A program made the position numbers and the translations under genes. From Candidatus Competibacter phosphatis (GTDB taxonomy: Bacteria > Pseudomonadota > Gammaproteobacteria > Competibacterales > Competibacteraceae): 35,064 nt of DNA. This document shows, piece by piece, positions 19,689 through 28,172 of this stretch (position 1 is its first letter; each line of letters begins with the position of its first letter). Location of the stretch: contig NZ_SPMZ01000051.1 of the NCBI RefSeq assembly GCF_012939995.1, forward strand, positions 1 through 35,064, in the 5' to 3' direction. The notes beneath the pieces were generated by a model. It had not been told where the DNA came from and did no database searches. It saw only the letters and a program-made list of their open reading frames with translations.

Positions 19689-20327
19689 ATGAAGACCCGA
19701 GACCGCATCCTGCAGACCAGTCTGCGGCTCTTCAACGAATGCGGTGAACCTCGCATCACCACCAATCATATCGCTGACGAAATGGACATCAGTCCGGGCA
19801 ATTTGTACTACCACTTCCGCAACAAGGACGAAATCGTCGCCCTGCTGTTCCAGCAATTCGAGCGACGCATGGAAGCAGCCCTACAGGCACCCCAGCGCCG
19901 CGTCCCGGACATGGAAGACATGTGGCTCTACCTGCATCTGGTTTTCGAAACCATTTGGGAATACCGCTTCCTCTATCGCGATCTGAACAACATTCTGAAC
20001 CGCAGCAAGAAACTGCGAACGCATTTTCGTCGCATCCTGGAGCGCAAGATGAGTACCGCCACCGCCATCTGCCGGGGTTTGGTGGAAGCCGGCATCATGA
20101 CCGCCACGCGTGAAGACATCACGGCGCTGACCCGCAACATTGCGGTGGTGGCCACGTACTGGTTGAACTTCCAGAGTATCGGCACCGGCACCGTTGCGCC
20201 AAACTGCGATAGCGACAGTAACCACCTCGCTTGTGGCGTCTACCAGGTACTGTCGCTGGTCAGCCCCTTCCTCAACGACGAGGCCCGGCAGTTGCTGGGC
20301 CAAATCAGCCGGGAATATCTGAGCTGA
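19689..20327 (+). CDS. TetR-family transcriptional regulator
   Basis: A 212-residue repressor-type protein. The N-terminal helix-turn-helix (about residues 1-50) is typical: [20 protein letters not shown], then [21 protein letters not shown] with the usual recognition helix. The C-terminal ligand domain has no close family I can name. ATG 19689 fits the usual start of this subgroup; ATG 19662 would add nine residues and run through an operator half-site. The gene is divergent from fadD and upstream of the acyl-CoA reductase, so an acyl-CoA or fatty acid ligand is a reasonable guess. Confidence 0.85.
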   Translation: MKTRDRILQTSLRLFNECGEPRITTNHIADEMDISPGNLYYHFRNKDEIVALLFQQFERRMEAALQAPQRRVPDMEDMWLYLHLVFETIWEYRFLYRDLNNILNRSKKLRTHFRRILERKMSTATAICRGLVEAGIMTATREDITALTRNIAVVATYWLNFQSIGTGTVAPNCDSDSNHLACGVYQVLSLVSPFLNDEARQLLGQISREYLS

Positions 20328-20672
20328 AGCGACTCGCCCCGGCCGGAGGGCAAATACGCCATGGCGTCGAATTCCAACGAGGTCCACCACCACCGACCAT
20401 CAGCGTCACCCATTACCTTCTCCCCGGCAACGCCGGAGGATCCCCCATTTTATTTGGCATTCAAACACGATCTCAGGTCGCCAGATTCGATGCCAGCTCG
20501 GGGACACAAACCGGCAACGGTCATTGTCCGCCACTCATCGACTGTCTCCTTCGCAATCCAGGCCTCACTACGTTTCGGTCCGAGCCATTACCAGTAAGAC
20601 CAAGATTTTCCGAATGGCCGACCCTATAATTATTTTGTGACCAAGGCATAGTCGCGACCAGGAGCCAATAGC
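20328..20672. other. intergenic region before the acyl-CoA reductase
   Basis: There is no convincing gene in these 345 bp; a 78-codon frame at 20361-20597 has no recognisable features. A TATAAT at 20625-20630, 43 bp before the reductase start, is a good -10 box but lacks a clear -35. AGGAG ends 8 nt before ATG 20673. No TCCCAT half-site is seen. Confidence 0.5.
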
Positions 20673-22658
20673 ATGAATTATTTCATCACCGGTGCTTCCG
20701 GTTTTATCGGCCGCCGCCTCGTCGAAAAGCTGCTACAGCGCCAGGACAGTCACGTTTATTACCTGATTCTGGAACGTGAACTACCCATGGTGGAACAGTT
20801 ACGCCAGCGTTGGGGCAACGCCGCCAACCGTACTTTCCCCATCGCCGGCGACCTGATGCAACCGCGATTGGGCCTATCCGACGCCGATCTCGCTTGGCTG
20901 AAGGGCAGCATCCATCACCTGATCCACCTGGCGGCGATCTACGATCTCAATGCCAGCGCCGAGATTCAGGAGCAGGTCAACATCGAAGGCACCCGCAACG
21001 TAGTCGCCTTTGCCGAGGCGATCGAGGCGGGCTGCTTCCACCTGACCAGCTCCATCGCCGCCGCCGGCCTGTACGAGGGCGTGTTCCGCGAGGATATGTT
21101 CGAGGAAGCCGAGAAGCTCGACCAGCCCTACTACCGAACCAAGCACGAATCGGAAGGCATCGTCCGGCGCGAATGCTCGCGTCCATGGCGGGTCTACCGG
21201 CCCGGCGCGGTGGTCGGCGATTCGCGCACCGGCGAAATGGACAAGATCGATGGCCCCTACTACTTCTTCAAGCTGATCCAGAAAATACGCAAGCTATTGC
21301 CGCCTTGGATGCCCATGATCGGCATCGAGGGCGGCCGCCTGAACCTGGTGCCCGTCAACTTCATCGTCGACGCCATGGACCATATTGCCCACCAACCCGG
21401 GCTGGACGGCCAGTGCTTCCATCTGGTGGACCCCAATCCGCACCGGGTCGGCGACATCCTCAACCTGTTCGCCCACGCCGCCCATGCCCCGGAAATGAGC
21501 CTGCGCTTCAACGCCCTGATGTTCGCCTTCGTGCCCGACATCATCCAGGCCGGGCTGGCTCGCCTCAAGCCGGTGCAACGCATCAAGGATCAGATCCTCA
21601 AGGATCTCGGCATTCCACCGGACGTCATGGGCCTGATCAACTACCCCACCCGCTTCGACTGCCGCGAAACGCTCAAGGCGCTCCAGGGCACCGACATCGC
21701 CGTGCCGCCGCTGGAAACCTACGCCTGGCGGTTGTGGGACTACTGGGAGCGCCATCTCGATCCCGATCTGTTCATCGACCGCAGTCTGAGCGGCGCGGTC
21801 AAGGACAAAGTGGTGATGATCACCGGCGCCTCCGCCGGCATCGGCAAGGCCGCCGCGCTCAAGATCGCCGAAGCCGGCGCCAAAACGCTCATCGTCGCCC
21901 GCACCGAGGAAAAACTACTGGACACCCAACGGGACATCGAGGAACGCGGCGGCCAAGCTTTCATCTACATCGCCGACGTCGCCGACATCGCCTCCTGCGA
22001 TGCGTTACTGCGGCGGGTGCTGAACGATCACGGCGGAGTGGATATCCTGGTCAACAACGCCGGCCGCTCGATTCGCCGCGCCATCGAAAATTCGCTGGAT
22101 CGCTTCCACGACTACGAACGCACCATGCAGCTCAATTACTTCGGCGCGCTGCGGCTGATCATGGGGTTCATCCCCAGCATGCTGCAAAAGAAGCGTGGCC
22201 ACATCATCAACATCTCTTCGATCGGTGTGCTCAGCAATGCGCCGCGTTTTTCGGCCTATGTCGCCTCCAAGGCGGCGCTGGACGCCTTTTCGCGCTGCGC
22301 GGCGGCCGAGTTTTCCGACAGCGGCATCGAATTCACCACCATCAACATGCCCCTGGTGCGCACCGCGATGATCGCGCCGACCAAGATCTATGAGCATGTG
22401 CCCACCCTCAGTCCGGAGGAAGCGGCGGATCTGATCGTGCAAGCCATCATCGATCGGCCGGAACGCATCGCCACCCGGGTTGGCATCTTCGCCCAGGTGC
22501 TGCACGCCGTGGCGCCCAAGGTTTACGCCGTGATCATGAACACCGCCTTCCGCCTGTTCCCCGAATCGAGCGCGGCCAAGAGTCAACAACCCGATACCCA
22601 GGAGCCATCGCTGGAGCAAATTTCCTTCGCGCAACTCACCCGCGGCATTTATTGGTGA
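20673..22658 (+). CDS. two-domain fatty acyl-CoA reductase (alcohol-forming)
   Basis: A 661-residue protein with two reductase domains. The N-terminal male-sterility/thioester-reductase type domain (about 1-370) has the Rossmann motif TGASGFIGR, FHLTSSIAAAGL and YYRTKHESE. The C-terminal classical SDR domain (about 380-620) has ITGASAGIGKA, LVNNAGRSIRR and the catalytic YVASK. This build, the length of 661 and the end RGIYW match the Marinobacter bifunctional reductase (Maqu_2220 type). That enzyme reduces fatty acyl-CoA or acyl-ACP through the aldehyde to the alcohol with NADPH, for wax ester synthesis. The identification comes from memory of that family, and the agreement is strong across both domains. 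No wax ester synthase lies in the window. The ribosome-binding site is AGGAG. fadD nearby would supply its substrate. Confidence 0.92.
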   Translation: MNYFITGASGFIGRRLVEKLLQRQDSHVYYLILERELPMVEQLRQRWGNAANRTFPIAGDLMQPRLGLSDADLAWLKGSIHHLIHLAAIYDLNASAEIQEQVNIEGTRNVVAFAEAIEAGCFHLTSSIAAAGLYEGVFREDMFEEAEKLDQPYYRTKHESEGIVRRECSRPWRVYRPGAVVGDSRTGEMDKIDGPYYFFKLIQKIRKLLPPWMPMIGIEGGRLNLVPVNFIVDAMDHIAHQPGLDGQCFHLVDPNPHRVGDILNLFAHAAHAPEMSLRFNALMFAFVPDIIQAGLARLKPVQRIKDQILKDLGIPPDVMGLINYPTRFDCRETLKALQGTDIAVPPLETYAWRLWDYWERHLDPDLFIDRSLSGAVKDKVVMITGASAGIGKAAALKIAEAGAKTLIVARTEEKLLDTQRDIEERGGQAFIYIADVADIASCDALLRRVLNDHGGVDILVNNAGRSIRRAIENSLDRFHDYERTMQLNYFGALRLIMGFIPSMLQKKRGHIINISSIGVLSNAPRFSAYVASKAALDAFSRCAAAEFSDSGIEFTTINMPLVRTAMIAPTKIYEHVPTLSPEEAADLIVQAIIDRPERIATRVGIFAQVLHAVAPKVYAVIMNTAFRLFPESSAAKSQQPDTQEPSLEQISFAQLTRGIYW

Positions 22659-22666
22659 CCACCCCA

Positions 22667-22696
22667 CCAATCGGCCGCGATTGCCGCGGCGATTGG
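22667..22696. terminator. GC-rich hairpin after the reductase
   Basis: CCAATCG (22667-22673) pairs with CGATTGG (22690-22696), and inner CCGCG/CGCGG arms extend the stem to about 12 bp with one bulged base. It begins 9 bp after the stop codon. There is no T-run, so it may slow polymerase or protect the mRNA end rather than terminate fully. Confidence 0.5.
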
Positions 22697-22882
22697 CCAT
22701 AATTACCAGAGGTGGCGCACGGTCCGGGAGTTTTCCAAAATCGACCGGTCAAAACGCTGGCGCGGACCACGCCGCCACTCGATATCGAAAACCGCTTGTC
22801 CGCACAACCCCGGTCAAACCCGTCCCCCAAGATTGCGGTACGAACCGGCCTTTCGTTGCAAACCACCCGTGAGAATAAAGCC

Positions 22883-23353
22883 ATGAAGCTGAAAATCGGC
22901 GACCCCGCCCCCCAGTTCAACGCCACCGCCACCGACGGCGGCCCGATCAAACTATCCGATTATTTCGGCAAAAAGCTGGTGCTGTATTTTTATCCGATGG
23001 ACGATACGCCTGGCTGCACCAAACAAGCCTGCTCCCTGCGTGATCACTACCAGGAAATTCAGGATAAGGACGCCTCCATTTTGGGCGTTTCCACCCAGGA
23101 TGTCGCAACCCACCAGCGCTTCACCGAGAAATACAATCTCCCCTTCCCACTGGTGGCCGATACCGACGGCGCCGTCAGCCGAGCCTATGGAGCGATCGGT
23201 GGCGGCGGCGGCGGGCTGGTGGGAACAGCGATAAACCTGTTCGGCGTCGCTAACCGTATAACCTTCCTCATCGACGAAAGCGGCCACATCGCCCACATCA
23301 TCGACCACCCCGACACCGCCCATCACGCCGAGGAAATCCTCAAGTTGCTGTAA
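22883..23353 (+). CDS. bcp: thioredoxin-dependent peroxiredoxin (BCP/PrxQ type)
   Basis: Reduces hydrogen peroxide and organic hydroperoxides. The 156-residue protein has the PrxQ active site YPMDDTPGCTKQACSLRD, with the peroxidatic Cys and a resolving Cys five residues later. ILGVSTQD and FPLVADTDG follow as in the family. An extra Gly-rich insertion (GGGGGGLVGTAINLFGVANR) sits before the conserved ITFLID strand; it is unusual in E. coli BCP but seen in some relatives. The start at ATG 22883 is where the fold begins; a longer open frame upstream has no family features. It is a single gene between a hairpin and a promoter-like region. Confidence 0.92.
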   Translation: MKLKIGDPAPQFNATATDGGPIKLSDYFGKKLVLYFYPMDDTPGCTKQACSLRDHYQEIQDKDASILGVSTQDVATHQRFTEKYNLPFPLVADTDGAVSRAYGAIGGGGGGLVGTAINLFGVANRITFLIDESGHIAHIIDHPDTAHHAEEILKLL

Positions 23354-23566
23354 AGCCGCTGATTAACAACCGCTCCTTGGCCATCTCCGACCCCGATGAC
23401 GATGAGGAAACTGGAATTTTGGATTGTTTGTCCCCCGTGGTCGGTAAGATAATTGCGTGGCCCGTCGAAGCGGAGGACGCGGCTCGCACCCGGCACCCGC
23501 GCGGTGCCGGAACCCGCTCCGCAACCACCCGTCAGGACTGTCCAGAGTATTGCCGAGGAGATTTGC
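23354..23566 (+). promoter_or_regulatory. intergenic region with a candidate promoter for the phosphatase-kinase genes
   Basis: TTGTTT (23424-23429) and GATAAT (23448-23453) are spaced 18 bp apart, about 110 bp before the first good ribosome-binding site (GAGGAG, before ATG 23567). The rest shows nothing recognisable. An open frame from 23377 in phase with the phosphatase has no family-like content and is not used. Confidence 0.35.
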
Positions 23567-23710
23567 ATGCCCGGGCGATATGCTCGCACCCTCCATCGTT
23601 CCTCCAGCCCGGTTCCGGCTTGGGTAACCTCTTTCCGCCCGTCCATCGCAGCCTCCGCTCCACCGGCTGCCGTCACCGGCCCCACCCGGCCGCCGGAGAT
23701 ACCGCTGTGA
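23567..23710 (+). CDS. possible 47-residue leader peptide overlapping the phosphatase start
   Basis: ATG 23567 is preceded by a strong GAGGAG site at 7 nt, better than that of the phosphatase. The frame gives a short Ser/Pro/Ala/Arg-rich peptide with no recognised domain, and its TGA overlaps the phosphatase GTG (GTGA). It could couple translation of the phosphatase. Alternatively it is the true N-terminus of the phosphatase, if one base is missing in this stretch; that would run against the mostly extra-base errors seen elsewhere. Evidence is limited to the ribosome-binding site and the overlap. Confidence 0.3.
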   Translation: MPGRYARTLHRSSSPVPAWVTSFRPSIAASAPPAAVTGPTRPPEIPL

Positions 23711-24534
23711 GTCCGACCCAACCCAGTCCGATCCCCCAGTGGGAACCCGGCACCGCCAGTCAGCAAGGCGGCCGCCACGAACAACAGGACCGCTGGGGAG
23801 TTTTTCAACTGCCCAACCAGCGTGCCCTGCTGGCCGTGGTGGCCGATGGCATGGGTGGCCATCTCGATGGTGCCCTGGGCGCCCAGATCGTCATCGACGT
23901 GGCCCGGGATTTCATCCAGGATCTGCCGATCCCGCTGCTCGACGACCCCAGCGCCGCGCTCGACCAGCTATGCCAGCGGATGCACGACACCATCAATCGT
24001 CAGTCGGAAACGGCCCGCAGCACCGTGGTGATGGTCTGGCTCGACCACGACGGCGCCCATTGGCTGAACATCGGCGATAGCCGGCTCTATCATTTCCGCC
24101 GAGGCCGGCGCCTGATGCGCACCCGCGATCACTCCGCCGTTCAGCTGTTGATGGATATGGGGGAAATCGACGAATCGCAAATGGCGACCCATCCGGCGCA
24201 GAACCGGATCTACCGTTGCTTGGGTGGCGAGGAACATCCCAGGCCCGACAAAGGTCAATTTGCCGTCCAGCCCGGCGATTTGCTGGTGCTGTGCTCGGAT
24301 GGCATCTGGGAACACATCGCCGAAACCGAATTCTGGACCGCCGCCGCCGAGCATGGTCCGGCCGCCGCCGCCCGGCTGCTGGCCGAACAGGCGGCACAGC
24401 GCGGCGGAGCGATGGCGGATAATGCCACCCTGGTTCTGCTGCGCGCGGGCACGGGCCTCGCCGCCGGCGACCACATGCCCTGGCTGCGACGGCTGTCGGC
24501 GGGCCTGGCATCCTGGTTCGATCGCGGCCGCTAG
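23707..24534 (+). CDS. PP2C-family Ser/Thr protein phosphatase
   Basis: A metal-dependent phosphatase of 275 residues. The family's metal-binding and core motifs are present: GGRHEQQDRWGVF near the N-terminus, VVADGMGGHLDGALG, LNIGDSRLYHFR, LLVLCSDGIWE and MADNATLVLL. No transmembrane segment is evident, so it is probably cytoplasmic. The start is taken as GTG 23707 with GGAG 9 nt upstream; the family similarity begins soon after. The kinase gene follows 63 bp later, so the pair probably adds and removes phosphate on the same targets, a common arrangement for bacterial PP2C and Hanks-type kinases. Confidence 0.88.
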   Translation: MSPTQPSPIPQWEPGTASQQGGRHEQQDRWGVFQLPNQRALLAVVADGMGGHLDGALGAQIVIDVARDFIQDLPIPLLDDPSAALDQLCQRMHDTINRQSETARSTVVMVWLDHDGAHWLNIGDSRLYHFRRGRRLMRTRDHSAVQLLMDMGEIDESQMATHPAQNRIYRCLGGEEHPRPDKGQFAVQPGDLLVLCSDGIWEHIAETEFWTAAAEHGPAAAARLLAEQAAQRGGAMADNATLVLLRAGTGLAAGDHMPWLRRLSAGLASWFDRGR

Positions 24535-24597
24535 CACCGCCGGTTCACCGCCGGTGCCTTCCCGACCCGCCGCGCCCATCCACCAAACGGAAACTCG

Positions 24598-27288
24598 ATG
24601 ACCGAAGAAACGAACGCATTGCCCAGAGGTTTCAGCTTGCACCGCTACCAGATCGATGGCGTGCTGGGCGCTGGCGGCTTCGGTATCACGTACCGGGCGG
24701 TGCACGAGGCGTTGGAAAACGAGGTCGCCATCAAGGAATACTTCCCGGCCGAGTGGGCGTACCGTGACCATAACGGCACGACCGTCCGCCCCAACGCCCA
24801 GGGCCAGATCCCGGCCAAAAGCGGCGAGCCGCCTTCCTACGATTGGGGTCTGCAGCGGTTCCTGGACGAAGCCAAGATCTTGGTCCAGATCAACCACCCC
24901 TGCGTGGTGCGCGTGCGCGACTACTTCACGGCCAATGGCAGCGCCTACATCGTCATGGAGTTCGAGGAAGGGGAGTCGATGAGTGCCCTGCTGCAACGGG
25001 GCGGCATCCTGCCCGAGGGCGAACTGCGCCGCTTGCTGGCCGACGTGCTGCCCGCGTTGGAAGCCGTCCACGGCCAGGGCTATCTGCACCGCGACCTCAA
25101 ACCCAGCAACCTCTACATGCGCAAAGCCGACGGCCACGTCATGCTCATCGACTTCGGCGCCGCGCGCCAAGCGCTGGGCCGGCGCAGTCGCAGTGTCACC
25201 AGCGTGGTGACGCCGGGCTATTCGCCGATCGAACAATATGTCACGGTCGGCGAAGATTACGGGCCGTGGACCGATATCTACGCGCTTGGCGCCGTGCTGT
25301 ACCGCTGCATCACCGGTGCGCCACCGGTCGAAGCACCGGGCCGGGTGCTCAAGGATCCGGTACAGCCGGCCATCGAGGCGGGAGCCGGACTGTACTCGCA
25401 CAACCTGCTCCAGATGGTCGACCGGGCACTGGCCGTGCGCCCCGAGGATCGCTTCCAAAGCATAGCCGCCATGCAGGAAGCCTTGTGGACAGCCGAACGT
25501 TCCAACGCAAAGGCGGACTTTTCGGAAGTACCACCGATCCAACCCGAACTACTCGATTTCTCCGAACCCCTCGACATAGCAGGACTTGAACCACTTGCCG
25601 ACGGCACGCCGTCCTCTCCCTCCGCTCGCCCGGACCCATCCGAAAATGATGTTTGGTCGGGCCGCACCCGGGTCTCGCGCCGCCCATCTCAGCCGCAGAC
25701 AACCGATTCCCGCCCCTCCCAGCGCGTCGACCTGGCTGCTTTCACGCCAAATGGCAAACCGAATTGGACATTCGCCGATCCGACATCGACGAGCACCGCG
25801 CCATCGGCACCGCAGGAAGCGGCAAACACCGACTCGACCTCGATGAATTTGTTGGAGGATATCTGGGATCATCTGGAAGAACCCGCATCGGAGCCGAAAC
25901 CAACGGCGATGTCGGAGCCTCAGACCAACGCCGCCGAGATCGAATCGCTATCCCTGGCCAACCAGACATCGACCTTACTCAACCGCGCGCCGGGTTCCGC
26001 GATAGAACATCTGCGAAAAGCCACGGCGACCAGACGGGAAGTCCTGGCCAGCACCCGGCTGACACAATTGGAAGCCTCTTCGCTGCCCGGCTCTTCATCG
26101 GTGATCGAACCCGCCGCATCACAACGGTCGAGCATGTTTGAGCCCTCCGCGCGTCCATCATCGGCTCGATCCGTACCCGAGGGTTCAAAGTCGGTTAACT
26201 GGACGCACGTCCTGTTGGCCGCATTCGCTGCCTTAGGGCTCTCGGGCGCTGGGCTGTTCGCTTACGAGTACTACCAGAACGTTCAGGAACAGAACCGGCA
26301 AGAGGCCGTGGCGCTGCAACAACGCGAACAGGAAGAAACCGACCGCCACGCCCAGGAAGCCGCTCAACAACGCGAGGCCGAGATCGCGCGCTACCTCGAA
26401 CAAGCCCGGCAGGCGATTGCCAGCCGCAACTGGTCCTTGGCCGATAGTTTTCTGAATCGAGCGGCAACCATCGATCCGCACCATCCCGCGGTGGTCACCA
26501 CTCGCTCCGAACTACTCGCCGCCCAGCGGCCGGGCGCCAAGATAACCCGAACCGACAACATCACGGGCATGGAACTACATTGGGTCGATGGCGGCTGCTT
26601 CGACATGGGCAGCCTCACCAACGAGCGGGACCGGGGAAGTGACGAATCATCCCACCAAGTCTGCGTAAAAGGCTTCTGGATCGGCAACACCGAGGTCACC
26701 AATAACCAATACCGGCGCTTCAAACCCGGCCATGACAGCGGTTCCTTTCAAGGCCGCCCGCTGAACGGAAACCAGCAACCCGTCGTTCAAGTCGACTGGG
26801 GCGATGCTGGGGCCTTCGCCGAATGGCTGTCCTGGGAAGCGGGCACTGGTAAGCGTTTCCGGCTACCCACCGAGGCCGAATGGGAGTATGCCGCCCGTGC
26901 CGGCACCGTCACCCGTTATCACTGGGGTAACGACATCGACCCCCGTTATGCCAACTTTTCCGACCGCAACGATCCAACCGGCGCGTCCATCGGCACCCTG
27001 GACGACGGTCAGGCGGTCACCGCGCCGGTCGGAACCTACCAGCCGAACGCGCTGGGTCTGCGCGACATGGCCGGCAACGTCTGGGAATGGACTTGCTCCG
27101 ATTACGATCCGGCCTATACCGGCAAAGAGCAACGCTGTTCCGACCAACGACCCACCGAAGGCTTACGGGTCGTTCGGGGCGGCTCCTGGAACAGCGGCGC
27201 AGGTGACGTACGCTCGGCCAAGCGCATGCCTCGGAAACCCAGCTATCGCGATGCGACAACCGGCTTCCGGATCGTCATGGAAGAGTAA
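24598..27288 (+). CDS. membrane Ser/Thr protein kinase with a C-terminal SUMF1-type domain
   Basis: An 896-residue fusion. The Hanks-type kinase domain (about 15-300) has the glycine loop GVLGAGGFGITY, Lys46 in VAIKEYFP, the catalytic loop YLHRDLKPSN (Asp166) and DFG at 185-187; TPGYSPIEQY stands in the place of the usual APE motif. A low-complexity Ser/Pro/Thr linker (about 305-525) precedes a single TM helix (about 533-555, HVLLAAFAALGLSGAGLFAY). A Glu/Gln-rich coiled coil (about 557-610) follows, then a formylglycine-generating-enzyme-like (SUMF1) domain (about 655-895) with LPTEAEWEYAAR, DMAGNVWEWT and VVRGGSWNSG. The Cys pair of true formylglycine enzymes is not seen near the C-terminus, so this is more likely a binding or sensory domain outside the membrane. 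The kinase is probably opposed by the PP2C phosphatase upstream. Confidence 0.9.
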   Translation: MTEETNALPRGFSLHRYQIDGVLGAGGFGITYRAVHEALENEVAIKEYFPAEWAYRDHNGTTVRPNAQGQIPAKSGEPPSYDWGLQRFLDEAKILVQINHPCVVRVRDYFTANGSAYIVMEFEEGESMSALLQRGGILPEGELRRLLADVLPALEAVHGQGYLHRDLKPSNLYMRKADGHVMLIDFGAARQALGRRSRSVTSVVTPGYSPIEQYVTVGEDYGPWTDIYALGAVLYRCITGAPPVEAPGRVLKDPVQPAIEAGAGLYSHNLLQMVDRALAVRPEDRFQSIAAMQEALWTAERSNAKADFSEVPPIQPELLDFSEPLDIAGLEPLADGTPSSPSARPDPSENDVWSGRTRVSRRPSQPQTTDSRPSQRVDLAAFTPNGKPNWTFADPTSTSTAPSAPQEAANTDSTSMNLLEDIWDHLEEPASEPKPTAMSEPQTNAAEIESLSLANQTSTLLNRAPGSAIEHLRKATATRREVLASTRLTQLEASSLPGSSSVIEPAASQRSSMFEPSARPSSARSVPEGSKSVNWTHVLLAAFAALGLSGAGLFAYEYYQNVQEQNRQEAVALQQREQEETDRHAQEAAQQREAEIARYLEQARQAIASRNWSLADSFLNRAATIDPHHPAVVTTRSELLAAQRPGAKITRTDNITGMELHWVDGGCFDMGSLTNERDRGSDESSHQVCVKGFWIGNTEVTNNQYRRFKPGHDSGSFQGRPLNGNQQPVVQVDWGDAGAFAEWLSWEAGTGKRFRLPTEAEWEYAARAGTVTRYHWGNDIDPRYANFSDRNDPTGASIGTLDDGQAVTAPVGTYQPNALGLRDMAGNVWEWTCSDYDPAYTGKEQRCSDQRPTEGLRVVRGGSWNSGAGDVRSAKRMPRKPSYRDATTGFRIVMEE

Positions 27289-27309
27289 GACGACAGCCCA
27301 TTTGCTGCC

Positions 27310-27765
27310 TCAGGAATTGCGGCGGTTCACCACGAAGGTGGCACTCCCTTCCACCACCACCGTGTCCGCCACGGTGCAAGTGGTGCTCATGATAACCCGC
27401 CGGCGCTCTGAGATAATTTCCTGGACAGTGCAAACCGCAGTAACGGTATCGCCGATTCGAACCGGTGCCGTGAAGCGTAACTGCTGATCCACGTACACCG
27501 CGCCCGGTCCGGGCAGACGGGTGCCGGCCACGCAGGAAATCAGGCCGGCACAAAACATCCCGTGCGCGATGCGGCCCTTGAATCGTGTCTGCGCGGCGAA
27601 CACTTCGTTGCAATGAATCGGGTTGTTATCGCCGGTCAGGCCGGCGAACATGACCACATCGGTTTCGGTGACGGTCTTGGCGTGGGACGCGCTCATGCCG
27701 ATCCGGAGATCCTCCAGATAATAGCCGTGCAGAGTATCGTTATAGCCTTCGTGAGTGGGGTACAT
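27310..27765 (-). CDS. MaoC-like (R)-specific enoyl-CoA hydratase
   Basis: A 151-residue hot-dog-fold protein. It carries the hydratase-2 motif FAGLTGDNNPIH, with the catalytic Asp and His, then FKGRIAHGMFCAGLIS and GTRLPGPGAVYVDQQLRF. This matches PhaJ/MaoC proteins, which hydrate trans-2-enoyl-CoA to (R)-3-hydroxyacyl-CoA and can feed beta-oxidation intermediates into polyhydroxyalkanoate. ATG 27765 has GGAG 7 nt upstream; the longer open frame is rejected. It converges on the kinase gene (21-bp gap) and diverges from etfB across a region with two palindromes. The exact substrate is not readable. Confidence 0.87.
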   Translation of the reverse strand: MYPTHEGYNDTLHGYYLEDLRIGMSASHAKTVTETDVVMFAGLTGDNNPIHCNEVFAAQTRFKGRIAHGMFCAGLISCVAGTRLPGPGAVYVDQQLRFTAPVRIGDTVTAVCTVQEIISERRRVIMSTTCTVADTVVVEGSATFVVNRRNS

Positions 27766-28172
27766 GGGGTTTCTCCGATAGAGGTGAGGATTCTGGCGGA
27801 CAACAGCGCCGCTACGGGCGGCGCATAGCCTACACGACCAAGCGAAATAGTGGGAAATTCCCAGCCGGATTTCAAACGTTCGAATCGGCTGGCACCACAA
27901 CGCACTGACGCTCCCGACGCTCCCGACGCCACTCCCAGTCGTGGCCAATAAATCCATTGCATCACCGGGAGTGAATAAATACCATAACTTAATAAGCCTT
28001 ACCCCGGATGAACTTATGGTTTCGGACGCCGCCGGCGCGACCCCATCATCAATCCGGTCACTCTGTATGCACCATCCCGCGTGCGCTCGACAGGTCGGGT
28101 TTGCGCCACGCTCCCGGCCGGGCGTTCACGCCGCCACTTAAAATTTTGAGCAATCCCACACAAAGGTGAACG
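27766..28172. other. divergent control region between the hydratase and etfB
   Basis: This 407-bp region has no supported gene. It holds the two palindromes listed separately and, before etfB, an AAGGTG ribosome-binding site 5 nt from ATG 28173. TTGCAT and TACCAT 17 bp apart near 27957-27985 are a poor promoter candidate for etfB. Nothing else stands out. Confidence 0.5.
27851..27891. promoter_or_regulatory. two adjacent palindromes, candidate operators
   Basis: TGGGAAATTCCCA (27851-27863) differs from the core of the fadD/tetR palindrome (TGGGAAATCCCA) by one extra T. Next to it is a 30-bp dyad, 27862-27891: CAGCCG and CGGCTG arms around TTCAAACGTTCGAA (27871-27884), itself a near-perfect palindrome. 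The inner half-site TTCAAAC recalls fatty-acid regulator sites of the PsrA type, though those have a spacer. The site lies about 90 bp upstream of the hydratase start. Confidence 0.45.

Noticed and set aside
20361..20597. 78-codon frame before the acyl-CoA reductase
   Set aside because: There is no ribosome-binding site, domain or compositional support; it is treated as intergenic.
23377..23706. Upstream extension of the PP2C phosphatase by 110 residues
   Set aside because: The extension is Arg/Pro-rich without family similarity, has no ribosome-binding site at its ATG and spans a likely promoter.
26560..27288. Kinase SUMF1 domain as a diversity-generating retroelement target
   Set aside because: The C-terminal GGSW...GFR pattern is similar to known targets, but no reverse transcriptase, template repeat or adenine-biased variable copy is seen in the window.
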